A stretch of 64,000 bases of DNA from CAVXEF01 sp963827315 (GTDB taxonomy: Bacteria > Planctomycetota > Phycisphaerae > Sedimentisphaerales > Anaerobacaceae), in assembly GCA_963827315.1 (NCBI GenBank), contig CAWHAL010000003.1, positions 1 to 64,000 on the forward strand, written 5' to 3'. This document shows positions 1 to 8,439 of the stretch, in pieces. The position numbers and the translations under genes are program-made. Position 1 is the first letter of the stretch, and every line of letters starts with the position of its first letter. The notes under the pieces were generated by a model. The model worked only from the letters and a program-made list of their open reading frames with translations. It had not been told where the DNA came from and did no database searches.

Positions 1-821
1 TCGGCAATCACCGGAAATCCGTAGTTGATGGCACCGGCGGCGGTGGCGTACCATTCGTCGGTAACCTCACCTAACGCCATAACGAATGCAAAGACCCTGT
101 TTTTGTTGTAGAGGAGGTTGCGTGTAAAGTCGCCCGGCTGGACACCGCCGAAACTCAGTGCCGCCCGGCTGGCGAAGCCCAGCGCATAGATTGCCGCTGT
201 AATCTCTCGACCAAATGGTACAAGCCGGCTGTCCCAGCCCAAATCAACGCCGCCTTCGACTAACTGTTCGGCGAAAGTGGTTCCGTTATGATGGCCGGCC
301 ATAAAGACGTACAGACTTCTTTCCTGACATTTCCTGGCGATTGTGACCGCTGTTTCCACGTCAGGCGCCGAGCCGACAATCGCTGCAAACCCAGGTGCGG
401 AGCCGTCAACGAACTGGATGCCTCTTTCTCGCATAATTACGTCGTCCGCGGCACCCAGCCAGATACCGTCGACCGGATTAGGCCCGATTAGATATTTGCA
501 CGCCTCGATAATTTCTTCCGCGAAGAGGGTTGCCATACCCGCATCAAGGGTTGGACCCAGATAAGGCAGCCACATCTCTTCCGTGACCGGCTCAGGCAGC
601 AAAGGCTTGATTTCCTCCGTCATCACTTTCTCAAAGTCCGCCAGGGTCTGCACCGCTCGGCCTGTCATCGAATAAATAATAGGCAGAAAATAACCGGTGT
701 TCGGAAACTCGACTTTGCAGTCGCCTCCCTTCTGCTCGATGGCTTTTGCCAGGATGTCCTCGGCCTGTGCGACTATCTTGTAAGCACCGTTTATCGCACC
801 TGCTGCGATGATTCTGGACAT
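1..821 (-). CDS. acsB: acetyl-CoA synthase catalytic subunit, N-terminal part (cut by window edge)
   Basis: The open frame runs from an ATG at 819-821 to the left edge without a stop, giving about 273 residues of a protein that is normally about 730. It begins MSRIIAAGAINGAYKIV and continues with the EDILAKAIEQKGG and FPNTGYFLPIIYSMTG stretches typical of the N-terminal domain of acetyl-CoA synthase (CODH/ACS alpha). The family condenses CO, a methyl group from the corrinoid protein and CoA into acetyl-CoA in the cytoplasm. The A-cluster ligands lie outside the window. A GGAG ribosome site precedes the start. It is the last gene visible of the minus-strand cooC-to-acsB operon, 29 bases after cooS. 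Confidence 0.93.
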   Translation of the reverse strand, partial: MSRIIAAGAINGAYKIVAQAEDILAKAIEQKGGDCKVEFPNTGYFLPIIYSMTGRAVQTLADFEKVMTEEIKPLLPEPVTEEMWLPYLGPTLDAGMATLFAEEIIEACKYLIGPNPVDGIWLGAADDVIMRERGIQFVDGSAPGFAAIVGSAPDVETAVTIARKCQERSLYVFMAGHHNGTTFAEQLVEGGVDLGWDSRLVPFGREITAAIYALGFASRAALSFGGVQPGDFTRNLLYNKNRVFAFVMALGEVTDEWYATAAGAINYGFPVIA

Positions 822-850
822 TAAATAAATCTCCTTTTTTATTTACTGCT

Positions 851-2791
851 TCAAACGGCCAGCGCCCGGCGTTCCTGCATATCGTAAAGTTTGCGCTCTT
901 TTTCTGCGTTTATTCCGAGAGCATCACGTTTGCTTTCGATATGTTCAAGCATTATTTTGGCGGCCCTGATAGGGTCAGATTCGGTTGTCCATCGTCCGCC
1001 GAGGTCTTTTTCTATCCCCTCGAACAGATAGTTTCTGACGTTCTGACTTCCGATGAACGGGAACAATTCTTTTGCAAAAACTACTAATATGCCGCTGGCT
1101 ACGAAGTACTGGCCGATTGCGAATGCCTTTTCGGTGATTGATTCAAGGCAGGCTCCTGCGACCGGCAGGTCGGACAAATCCTCGCCGAGGCCGCCTTCTT
1201 TGACAATTGCCGAGCAGGCTACCAGCAGCCTGCTGTTATCTACACAACTGCCGCACGCCAGTATCGGCGGAATTCCCACGGTCTCGCAGACCTCTCTCAA
1301 GCCGGGCCCGGCAAGTTCCAGTGCGTCCTTTGGGTTCAGCAGTGCCTGTTTGCCGCACGCAATGGTGGCACAGCCGGTGGTTACCACCAGAACGTCTCTT
1401 TTTATCAGCTCTTTTGCCAGGTTTATGTGTGTGTAGTCCTGTTGTATTTTGGGATTTGTGCAGCCGACGATTGCGCCGAGCCCTCTGATTCTGCCGTTGA
1501 TGATATTGTCGTTTAATGGCCGATAGCTTGCCCGGAATTTTCCGCCGAGCATGTAGTTGATGGCTTCGTGGCTGAAACCTATTACCGCAGGCTCTTTTTG
1601 CTTTGGTATATGTACCTGGCCGCGGTTTTTGTAGTTGTCGATGGCCATTGAGACTATTTCTTTGGCTGTTTTCAAGGCGGTGTGCTCATCCATTGGGATG
1701 TGCGTAACGCCGGGTATTTTTGCCCTTTCTGCGGTAGTGATAAGTCTGGTATGGAAACAGGAAGCCACCTGGGCCAGCCCCTGCATTACACATTGGACAT
1801 CCACAGCCATTACTTCTACCGCCCCTGTGCCGATAGCAAGTTCCTGGCACAGGAAATTTCCGGCGATGGGTACTCCGTGCCTGGCTAAAAGTTCGTTGGC
1901 GGTACAGCAAATCCCCGCTACGTTGATTCCTTTTGCGCCTTCTTTTTTAGCTTTGGCCAGCAGCTCTTCATCCTGTGCGGCGGCCACTATCATTTCAGAG
2001 AGGATGGGTTCGTGACCGTGTACTATGATGTTTACCTCGTCGTTTTTTAAGACGCCCAGATTGATTTCGCCTCTGCGCGGGAACGGTGTGCCGAAGAGGA
2101 TATCCTGCAGTTCCGTTGCCAGCATTGAGCCGCCCCATCCGTCGGCGAGTGCCGTTCTGCTCGCGTGCATAATCAGGCTCTTGTAGTCCTGGTCGACGCC
2201 CATTGTGCTTCGGTGCAGTGCTTCGACTACTTCGCGGTCAATGGCCCTTGGCGTGATGCCGAGCTTCTTCCAGAGCTGCTGTCGCGGCTGAGGCGCCCGT
2301 TTAGTCATTAACTGGACGCCCTCCGCTTTTCCGAATTCATTGAGGGCGATTCGGCCAAGTTCAGCGGCGATTTCGTTGTCGGCGCGGTCTTTGGTTTCGA
2401 TACCGAGCTCCTGGGCGAGTTTGCGCAGCTTTACAGTATCCTTGAAACTATAATCCGGCGCTTCGCCTGTGGCTGCGGCTATAAAGACCTCGGCTACCTC
2501 TCGGCCGTGGTCGCTATGGGCGCTTGTCCCGCCTGCTACTGCTCTGAGGAAGTTGCGGGCTACGATTGTATCGGCGTCGGCCCCGCAGACCCCGACCTGT
2601 GGCCCATCTCCGAATGGGTCGATTCTGCATGGGCCCATTGTGCATATTCGGCAGCAGATGCCAAGTCTTCCGAAGCCGCATTGCGGCTGCTGCTGCTCTA
2701 ACCTGTCCCAGGCGGTCTCTATGCCTGCTTCGTTCATACGCGTCAGCATTTCCTGTGCCGCTTTATCACTGCTGCGTTGTTTCGGCTCCAT
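851..2791 (-). CDS. cooS: anaerobic Ni-Fe-S carbon-monoxide dehydrogenase
   Basis: This 646-residue protein has the usual length of a monofunctional CO dehydrogenase (CooS/AcsA), which interconverts CO and CO2. Near the N-terminus cysteines 38, 46, 47, 50, 55 and 69 (motif CCRICTMGPCRI) match the spacing of the D- and B-cluster ligands. Candidate C-cluster ligands follow in VHGHEP, GICCTANE, VQCVMQG, GCTNPK, CATIACGK and ACGSCVDN. It lies directly before acsB, so it probably acts as the CODH partner supplying CO from CO2, although the neighbouring ferredoxin and oxidoreductase would also allow CO oxidation coupled to NAD(P). Confidence 0.97.
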   Translation of the reverse strand: MEPKQRSSDKAAQEMLTRMNEAGIETAWDRLEQQQPQCGFGRLGICCRICTMGPCRIDPFGDGPQVGVCGADADTIVARNFLRAVAGGTSAHSDHGREVAEVFIAAATGEAPDYSFKDTVKLRKLAQELGIETKDRADNEIAAELGRIALNEFGKAEGVQLMTKRAPQPRQQLWKKLGITPRAIDREVVEALHRSTMGVDQDYKSLIMHASRTALADGWGGSMLATELQDILFGTPFPRRGEINLGVLKNDEVNIIVHGHEPILSEMIVAAAQDEELLAKAKKEGAKGINVAGICCTANELLARHGVPIAGNFLCQELAIGTGAVEVMAVDVQCVMQGLAQVASCFHTRLITTAERAKIPGVTHIPMDEHTALKTAKEIVSMAIDNYKNRGQVHIPKQKEPAVIGFSHEAINYMLGGKFRASYRPLNDNIINGRIRGLGAIVGCTNPKIQQDYTHINLAKELIKRDVLVVTTGCATIACGKQALLNPKDALELAGPGLREVCETVGIPPILACGSCVDNSRLLVACSAIVKEGGLGEDLSDLPVAGACLESITEKAFAIGQYFVASGILVVFAKELFPFIGSQNVRNYLFEGIEKDLGGRWTTESDPIRAAKIMLEHIESKRDALGINAEKERKLYDMQERRALAV

Positions 2792-2794
2792 AAA

Positions 2795-4189
2795 TCAATC
2801 CTCACTTTGCTGATTTATCTTTTTATAGGGGGGTGTATTAGCCAGCGCTAATGCCTTATTCTGACCCACACTTTCGACAACGACCGTTGACTTTGCAGCG
2901 TTTAATAGTGCCTCTGTGAGCTTCATCCTCGGCCAATTAAACTGCTCTAAGAATTCTTCTTTATTCAGCCCCTTCAAAACCGCGTCGTATAACTGCCGGG
3001 CGAATTGTGAGCCATACTTTTTAGCTACAAGCTGCGCACCGACAATTCTATCGTTCGTATCGGTCAGAAGTTTTGCTGTTTCAAACGGCTTTGTCGTTCG
3101 GCTCCGCTGGGTTAATTGACTCGCATCTATGTTGTGTATTTTAACCGTCAGGTTTACTTCTTTTGCCGTTGTGCTGCTGTGGCCGATGCTGTATATCTGC
3201 ATACCGAGAATCTCGTCAGCCTGCGCGCGCAGGAAGCCTTTGGTTTTCTGATTTGCTCCCGCGGCGTTTCTGCCGGCTATTTTGCCGGCGGAGGCCCCGA
3301 TGCTTCCAACCGGTGAATAAATAGATTTACCAGTACCTAAATCCGGACTCTCGGCGCAATCTCCTGCCGCGTAAATGTCTTCAATTGAAGTTTGCATCCG
3401 GTTATCGACTTTAATCGCGCCGCTTGGGCCCATCTTGATGCCGCATCCGGCCGCGAGGCCCACATTTGGCTTTGTCCCTGCACCCATCACTACAATATTT
3501 GTGGCTATTTTCCTGCCTTTGTGGACGACATATTCGACGCTGTCCTGGCCGCCTATTTCTGAAATTTCTTCGCCGGTAAGCATTTTTAAGCCTTTGCGGC
3601 TGAACGTGTGGCTGAGAAACTCAGACACATCCGGCTCAAGCAGTTTTCTGAGTATTCTGGTTCGCACGTTGAAATAGACATCCAGCCCCTTGTGCATCAG
3701 TGCCTCGGCGATTTCCAGGGCGATAAAACCCGCTCCTATTATTACTGCGCAGCCTGCATTTTGTGCTCTATCTACGATTTCAGCCGCGTCTTCATACGTT
3801 GTAAAGCTGCATACACCTTTTTTATTGGAGCCGGCAATGGGCGGTATCAGAGGATGTCCTCCGGTCGCAATCACGGCTGCATCGTAGGGCAACTGCCCTT
3901 TTTTGCCGGCATGTTGAATGGAAATAATTTTGTTTTGCGGGTCGATACTCGTCGCTTCAGCAGCACAGATTAGTTTTATGTTATACCGCGCCAGTGTCTC
4001 AGGTGAGAACACTCTTGCCTCCGCGGCGTCTGTTATGTAGCCGGCAATCAGAGCGGTTATCCCGGGTCTGCGGTAGGGCGTACGGTCCTGTGTAACTACC
4101 GCCACCTCAACATCCGGGCTTTCTTCGGCGGCGGCTATGGCGGCCATCATACCCGCCGCACTCCCACCGATAATAACTATCCTTCTCAT
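2795..4189 (-). CDS. FAD/NAD(P)-dependent oxidoreductase of the CODH operon
   Basis: A 464-residue pyridine-nucleotide-disulfide-type flavoprotein. The N-terminus holds an FAD Rossmann fold (GGSAAGMMAAIAAAEE), and residues near 145-160 hold a second nucleotide fold (GAGFIALEIAEAL). The AAGDCAE motif that binds the FAD ribityl chain is at about residue 280. It overlaps the ferredoxin gene by 4 bases and sits 3 bases before cooS. Clusters of CODH, CooF-like ferredoxin and such an oxidoreductase (often called FNOR) are known in other anaerobes, so the likely role is electron transfer between the ferredoxin and NAD(P). The exact acceptor cannot be read from sequence. Confidence 0.88.
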   Translation of the reverse strand: MRRIVIIGGSAAGMMAAIAAAEESPDVEVAVVTQDRTPYRRPGITALIAGYITDAAEARVFSPETLARYNIKLICAAEATSIDPQNKIISIQHAGKKGQLPYDAAVIATGGHPLIPPIAGSNKKGVCSFTTYEDAAEIVDRAQNAGCAVIIGAGFIALEIAEALMHKGLDVYFNVRTRILRKLLEPDVSEFLSHTFSRKGLKMLTGEEISEIGGQDSVEYVVHKGRKIATNIVVMGAGTKPNVGLAAGCGIKMGPSGAIKVDNRMQTSIEDIYAAGDCAESPDLGTGKSIYSPVGSIGASAGKIAGRNAAGANQKTKGFLRAQADEILGMQIYSIGHSSTTAKEVNLTVKIHNIDASQLTQRSRTTKPFETAKLLTDTNDRIVGAQLVAKKYGSQFARQLYDAVLKGLNKEEFLEQFNWPRMKLTEALLNAAKSTVVVESVGQNKALALANTPPYKKINQQSED

Positions 4190-4731
4190 TTGCGATTCTT
4201 TCGTACTTTCGCCTTTTTCTTTGTCTGTATCTCTTCAGCGAGCTGTTTTGACGCTTTACTCCGTTTTTCTTTTAATACTTCCTTGAGTGAGACTAACTTC
4301 ATCGCGCCGGTCGGGCATGCCTCGACGCATGCTGGTTCCTGGCCTTTTTCCAATCGCTCCAAGCACATGTCGCACTTGATGACGGCTCGTCCTTGTGGGC
4401 TGATTTGCAGTACTCCGAAAGGACAGATGAGCATGCACAGCTTGCAACCGATGCACAAATCCTCATCGACCACGACCGGTGCATCTTCGCTTTGGCGCCG
4501 GATAGCCCCGGTCGGACAAATCTCCACACAGGGCGCAGCCTCGCAGTGTCGGCACTGGATGGGCACTGCGAATTCCTCCACCGCCTCCACTGTAACCATT
4601 CGCTGCGGCCTTGGTGATTCCGCTGCCGCCTCTTCAAGTATTTTTGACTTCGAATGTGCCAGTGCACATGCCAGTTCACAGCTTTTGCAGGCCAGACATT
4701 TCTCGATATTTACAACGATTACCTTGTCCAT
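4186..4731 (-). CDS. CooF-like four-cluster ferredoxin
   Basis: A 181-residue iron-sulfur protein with four cysteine sets suited to [4Fe-4S] clusters: CLACKSCELAC near residue 12, CRHCEAAPCVEICP near 60, CIGCKLCMLICP near 92, and CDMCLERLEKGQEPACVEACP near 120. This is the DMSO-reductase-subunit-B/HycB/CooF pattern. The C-terminus is a lysine-rich tail. Translationally coupled to the flavoprotein downstream (ATGA-type overlap). It probably carries electrons between CooS and the flavoprotein. Confidence 0.9.
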   Translation of the reverse strand: MDKVIVVNIEKCLACKSCELACALAHSKSKILEEAAAESPRPQRMVTVEAVEEFAVPIQCRHCEAAPCVEICPTGAIRRQSEDAPVVVDEDLCIGCKLCMLICPFGVLQISPQGRAVIKCDMCLERLEKGQEPACVEACPTGAMKLVSLKEVLKEKRSKASKQLAEEIQTKKKAKVRKNRK

Positions 4732-4754
4732 ATTTGACCCCGCGATAATAGTCG

Positions 4755-5537
4755 TTAGCTGTTGGAAATCAAATCTATCAGCGTACTTTTTGCTTTCCGC
4801 AATTGCTCTACAAGTTCGGGGCAGGCGGCAAAGACGCTCTTTTGTTCTAAATCCGCCTTCTGTACCAGCGGATAGTACCGGATGTTAGCAAGAGTAGTTA
4901 TATCCGTCAATTCACCCTTTATCGCTTCAATTTGCGAACTTTCTGTAATCTTGTTTATGATTGCCGCGACCTGCTTTATTCCCAGTTGCCGGGCCATCCG
5001 TGTTATGTTTTTTGCGGTTTCGATGCTTCTGCTGCCAGGCTCAACCACAATCGCCAGTGCATCAATGCCCTCGATGCTTGCTCTGCCCATGAACTCAACC
5101 CCGGCTGCCAAATCGACCAGGACGACTTCCTGCCGTTGCAGTATGGTGTGCGTAAGCATCGCCCGCAAAAACGCCCCTTCCGGACATGCACAGCCCGCAC
5201 CGGCCTGCTCTATAGCTCCCAGCACAAGCAGCTTTACTCCATTGACCTTGCGCCAGTATTTTTGCGGTAAATCGCTGACTTTTGGATTTAGCCTGAAGTA
5301 CGCACCTGCCGCGTCTTTTTCCGTGCCGGTGCGTTCGGCAATTAACTGCTTCATTTTGATAAGCGGCTCCGGGCTTTGTGTTGAGGGTATACCAAAGGCC
5401 GATGCAAGGCTGGTGTTTGGGTCGGCGTCGATGGCTAAAACGTCAAAGCCCTCCTCAGCCAATAATTGTGCCCAGACCGCGCAAACCGTAGTCTTGCCCA
5501 CGCCCCCTTTGCCGCCGATTGCTATTTTTAAGCCCAA
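4755..5537 (-). CDS. cooC: CO dehydrogenase maturation ATPase
   Basis: A 260-residue MinD/SIMIBI-class ATPase. The deviant Walker A motif GGKGGVGKTT is at residues 8-17, and the IDADPNTSLASAFG stretch at about 37-50 and the ACPEGAFLRAML segment near 117 are typical of CooC. CooC proteins insert nickel into the C-cluster of CooS in an ATP-dependent step. The start is assigned to a TTG at 5537 because no ATG or GTG lies close upstream in frame; an AAGGAG site is about 17 bases away, so the true start is uncertain. First gene of the CODH/ACS operon as seen here. Confidence 0.92.
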   Translation of the reverse strand: MGLKIAIGGKGGVGKTTVCAVWAQLLAEEGFDVLAIDADPNTSLASAFGIPSTQSPEPLIKMKQLIAERTGTEKDAAGAYFRLNPKVSDLPQKYWRKVNGVKLLVLGAIEQAGAGCACPEGAFLRAMLTHTILQRQEVVLVDLAAGVEFMGRASIEGIDALAIVVEPGSRSIETAKNITRMARQLGIKQVAAIINKITESSQIEAIKGELTDITTLANIRYYPLVQKADLEQKSVFAACPELVEQLRKAKSTLIDLISNS

Positions 5538-5772
5538 ATGTGAACCGAACTTTAGTTCTCCTTGGCAAAAACTTTTTACAATGGTGCTCCACAGCGGTTC
5601 GGGTCCTTATTACAAAGTGAGCCTTACTACTGTTTTTGCCCTCTGTTGACCCCTATGAAAACAATAAAACCCAGCGGGGGTTGAATAACCGTACTGAACA
5701 CCGCCTCTTTGTTTAATTGATGGTACCAAATTCTCGCAGTGCTGTCAAACTTTTAATCGCACGGTAAATAGC

Positions 5773-5801
5773 TTGCAAAATTGCCTGCCGGGGGGTATAA
5801 T
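5773..5801 (+). promoter_or_regulatory. sigma-70-type promoter before the GroES-like gene
   Basis: TTGCAA at 5773-5778 and a perfect TATAAT at 5796-5801 are separated by 17 bases. Transcription would begin near 5808, upstream of the GroES-like gene. This rules out the longest in-frame start at 5773, which lies inside the promoter. Confidence 0.7.
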
Positions 5802-5850
5802 TGAAACCTTAACAAAAATGGTGGCCTTTCCGGGGCAAAGCGGGTGCAAA

Positions 5851-6171
5851 ATGGGCAAGAAGAACCAAACTGATATCAAGAGGCTCGAGATAGTCGAGCC
5901 GATAGGTAGCCGCGTGTTAATTCGTAAGGACGAAGACAAGAAGCAGACCAAGGGCGGTATCCGGCTGCCGGACAATATAGAAATTCCTACGATAACCGGC
6001 CGCGTCGTCGCCATCTCAGCGGAAATCGAGAACACACCGGAGATACCACTGCGTCAGTACGATAAGGTATTGTTCAATCCCAAGGGTGCTATTCCTGTTG
6101 ATTTCGAAGGGGATAATCGTCTGTTTGTGGTCGAGGTTGAGAACGTCGTCGCCGTGTTTAGAAAGTCGTAA
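5851..6171 (+). CDS. GroES-like co-chaperonin domain protein
   Basis: About 106 residues from the ATG at 5851. The core, from EPIGSRVLIRKDE through GRVVAIS to YDKVLFNPKGAIPVDF, matches a single GroES (Cpn10) fold with the basic N-terminal leader MGKKNQ added. The mobile-loop region reads KKQTKGGIRLPDN, like the GroEL-binding loop (TAGGIVLP). No groEL follows, so it is a stand-alone or divergent co-chaperonin. An alternative ATG at 5818 would add 11 residues. Confidence 0.75.
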   Translation: MGKKNQTDIKRLEIVEPIGSRVLIRKDEDKKQTKGGIRLPDNIEIPTITGRVVAISAEIENTPEIPLRQYDKVLFNPKGAIPVDFEGDNRLFVVEVENVVAVFRKS

Positions 6172-6285
6172 TCAAACCTGCAAATCAATTCTCACAGAAT
6201 GATTCATAGCAGATAGTTGAGGTTCCGTTTGTTGTTTCTGCGCCTCAGACAGCCGGCTTCTTCCGTACTCTATGAAAAGCATCCC

Positions 6286-6909
6286 TCAGTGTCTGCCCGC
6301 AGGTTGATTTGTGGGGCGTTTTCTGAAGATGCACATACTGCCCAGCGCCAGCAATCCGACTGTGGTCGGTTCCGGAAGCGGGACAGGGAAATCCGGCGGT
6401 GGTGGTGGCGGTGGTGGTGGCGGTGGTGGCGGAGGCGGGGGGGGTGGGGGAGGTGGAGGTGGCGGATATTTTGGTACGGCTCCTTCCTCCCCCTGGGCAT
6501 AGTCTGCTGGTTTTGGGAACAAATTTTGGGCTGGCGAGCTTTTTGCACTGATTTCCCCGATTAGAAATTCGTACGCGTCGCGTCCAAAGACCGCAATAAT
6601 GATTTTTGGTGCATCAATAAATGCTGTGGTGGCGGGTGTGGAAGTGTCGCTGACCTCACCCAGCCAGCAGATAAATTGCCAGCCGGGTTTAGGAATCGCA
6701 GTCAAGGTAATCTCGGTGTATTGCTCAAAGTAGTGCACACCCTCGCCAAGATTTATGACTCCGCTCTCTGTAGGTGATTGCAGTAGTAGAAGAGCCGTTT
6801 GCAGTGCGTGGCAGGATACCGGATTAGTCAAAGATGTTAGAATGGCTGCAAAGACCACCAGTAAAATTCGACGACTGAAGTTTGTTGGGTTGTTTCCGCC
6901 CTTCATCAC
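6286..6909 (-). CDS. PEP-CTERM secreted protein with a polyproline linker
   Basis: A 207-residue exported protein. Residues 1-35 form a signal peptide with a long hydrophobic core. Residues about 60-110 (ITLTAIPKPGWQF, then W, D and AVF) resemble an InlB/Flg-new type bacterial repeat. A run of 24 prolines follows. The C-terminus, PEPTTVGLLALGSMCIFRKRP, is a PEP-CTERM sorting signal: PEP motif, hydrophobic helix, basic tail. Such proteins are processed by an exosortase and go to the cell surface or matrix. A GAGGAAG ribosome site precedes the ATG. Specific role unknown. Confidence 0.85.
   Translation of the reverse strand: MMKGGNNPTNFSRRILLVVFAAILTSLTNPVSCHALQTALLLLQSPTESGVINLGEGVHYFEQYTEITLTAIPKPGWQFICWLGEVSDTSTPATTAFIDAPKIIIAVFGRDAYEFLIGEISAKSSPAQNLFPKPADYAQGEEGAVPKYPPPPPPPPPPPPPPPPPPPPPPPPDFPVPLPEPTTVGLLALGSMCIFRKRPTNQPAGRH
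6394..6465 (-). repeat. polyproline codon tract (24 CCN codons)
   Basis: Seventy-two bases made only of proline codons (mixed CCA, CCC, CCG and CCT on the minus strand) lie just before the PEP-CTERM anchor. The mixed codon use suggests selection for the polyproline peptide rather than simple slippage. The same DNA gives a polyglycine frame on the other strand, which is a shadow. Confidence 0.9.
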
Positions 6910-6950
6910 GCTTCCTCTACAATGATTTATTTGTGCATAAATGCAGACCC

Positions 6951-7649
6951 TTATTGGGTCTTGCGAGACTTCTTTCTTGTCCTGATAATTGTCATCGCGC
7001 CCATTATGCCGAATAATGTTATGCTGGTTGGTTCCGGGTTGGGAAGTGGCACCTCGTCAGCCAGCGTTTTTTCAAATGTGTACCTGCCGGCGGTCCAGTC
7101 GTGGTTGCTGCCCAGAACTAAAAAGTATGAATGGTCGCCCGCGTATAAAAAACCATTGGCAAACTCCCAGACCGCCATTTTGCCGTATTCGCTTGACGAG
7201 GCAAAATACGGGTCTTCATCCGGAGCCGTCGCGTCGGCGGTAATAAGGTCATCCATTGAGCCGATAGGCCATTTGTTGGTGTGGGGGTCCTTTACGATAG
7301 AGCCTTCACCCAATCCTAAAATGGCAAAATAGTCGATGATGTTAGAACTTGTGTCATCGACGAATACTTGGTACGCGTAAATGTAGAGGAATCTGTCTGG
7401 ATTGACTTCGTCCCACCAGGGTATGTCCTCGTCTCGCCCGTCGGCCCCGACCAGTTCATCGGGATACGTGTGTGTATCGTAAACGGCGAAATCTATACGT
7501 CCGCTCAGGGTGCCAGAGTTAAAATATGACCGTCCCTGGTAGTGGGAACTGTGCGGCAGATATTCTGCAATAGCAACAGAGGCATTCTGCACCAAAAACA
7601 CCGCGATAACTAACACACCTAATAGTTTGATTTTTCTTGCCGTCTTCAT
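6951..7649 (-). CDS. PEP-CTERM secreted protein
   Basis: About 232 residues from the ATG at 7649, chosen because it opens a clean signal peptide (MKTARKIKLLGVLVIAVFLV) and has an AGG site upstream; the longer frame to 7799 adds a basic, unlikely leader. The mature part, with RIDFAVYDTH and a conserved Tyr/Asp-rich middle, has no family I recognise. The C-terminus PNPEPTSITLFGIMGAMTII followed by RTRKKSRK is a PEP-CTERM signal. It lies 41 bases upstream of the polyproline PEP-CTERM gene on the same strand and may be co-transcribed with it. Confidence 0.82.
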   Translation of the reverse strand: MKTARKIKLLGVLVIAVFLVQNASVAIAEYLPHSSHYQGRSYFNSGTLSGRIDFAVYDTHTYPDELVGADGRDEDIPWWDEVNPDRFLYIYAYQVFVDDTSSNIIDYFAILGLGEGSIVKDPHTNKWPIGSMDDLITADATAPDEDPYFASSSEYGKMAVWEFANGFLYAGDHSYFLVLGSNHDWTAGRYTFEKTLADEVPLPNPEPTSITLFGIMGAMTIIRTRKKSRKTQ

Positions 7650-7840
7650 ACCTGCTTTCCCTAAATCAAAAAATTTCAACTTTTTCTTGTTGTTTATTTC
7701 CTCAAAAATACATTCTTTTTCCGCAGGGCAGCTGCGGCCATGTCCAGCCTTCCTTCGCCCTCCAAAGCGGGCTGCGCGAAGGCGAGAGCTCTTATGCACC
7801 CCAGTCTTCTGTCGGAGACAGAATCGGGGGTCGTTTTACT

Positions 7841-7903
7841 CTTGCTGAAGCTGCGCCTTACCCGAGACACATCTTCGGGCAGGTTCAAAATGTACAAAGA
7901 GCC
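7841..7903 (+). ncRNA. 63-nt foldable element, copy A
   Basis: First of two 63-base copies (the other is at 7974-8036), about four-fifths identical with no gaps. Read on the plus strand, CUUGCU (7841-7846) can pair with GGCAGG (7878-7883) around an inner CCCGA/UCGGG hairpin (7861-7879), and GGUUC (7882-7886) can pair with GAGCC (7899-7903). Differences from copy B in these stems are kept paired through G-U wobbles only on the plus strand, which points to a plus-strand RNA. I do not recognise a known RNA family. Confidence 0.4.
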
Positions 7904-7973
7904 CAACTCCTGATGTCATTTAACCCATTAGCGTCTTGTGTTCTTCCAATACCAAAGTTTGGATAGATTCGCT

Positions 7974-8036
7974 CCTGCTGAAACTACATCTTGCCTGAGT
8001 CAAATCTTAGAGCAGGTTCAAAATGTACAAAGAACC
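7974..8036 (+). ncRNA. 63-nt foldable element, copy B
   Basis: Second copy of the 7841-7903 element. CCUGCU (7974-7979) pairs fully with AGCAGG (8011-8016), an inner CUGAG/CUUAG hairpin can form, and GGUUC (8015-8019) pairs with GAACC (8032-8036). The two outer stems share two G residues, so they may compete. No gene starts downstream on the plus strand, so a cis-riboswitch role is not evident. Confidence 0.4.
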
Positions 8037-8439
8037 TAACCTCTAAAGTCTCTCAACCCCCTTCTTGGAAATGTGCCCTTACAAGCTGTACTTAAAAAGA
8101 AATTACCTTTATTCTATGAGTTTTCATTATCCCCAAGGTTGACAGTATTAAACCAAATTGGCCTTGCAATGTCAAGTCTTTTTTTTAATTTTTTAGCCGG
8201 CTCGGCAAAAAATATAGATGGTCCCAAATGGTGCCCCTTAAAAGGGTCTCAGAGGGTTCACCGCGGCGAAAAGGACAACTCCGAGTTTTTAACCGATTTG
8301 TTATTTTTTTTCAGGCCAAAGCACTTTTTGCCCGCACATCGTATGGGCTGGCTGTGTGTAGGTTGTTTCCCCACACATCCATTGTGCACCGTGTTGATGC
8401 AATAGGGATGTTTTTAGCCTTGGCGGGGTTCGCGGGAAG
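8037..8439. other. non-coding stretch after the tandem elements
   Basis: No convincing gene, ribosome site or RNA is visible here. A 110-codon plus-strand frame starting at 8073 has no ribosome site, no recognisable domain and unnatural composition. The stretch separates the tandem elements from the 3' end of the minus-strand aminotransferase gene. Confidence 0.6.

Noticed and set aside
1053..1436. Plus-strand frames opposite cooS
   Set aside because: Shadows of a strongly coding minus-strand gene with all catalytic motifs intact.
6311..6502. Polyglycine frame on the plus strand
   Set aside because: It is the exact reverse of the proline codon run of the PEP-CTERM gene; no ribosome site or domain.
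7841..8036. Reading the tandem elements as a minus-strand leader (riboswitch) of the PEP-CTERM gene
   Set aside because: The stem differences become A-C mismatches on the minus strand, while they stay paired on the plus strand; no known riboswitch core was recognised.
7841..8036. CRISPR array
   Set aside because: Only two copies, with 81 percent identity, internal structure and a 70-base gap; no cas genes in the window.
8073..8405. 110-codon plus-strand frame after the tandem elements
   Set aside because: No ribosome site, odd composition and no recognisable domain.
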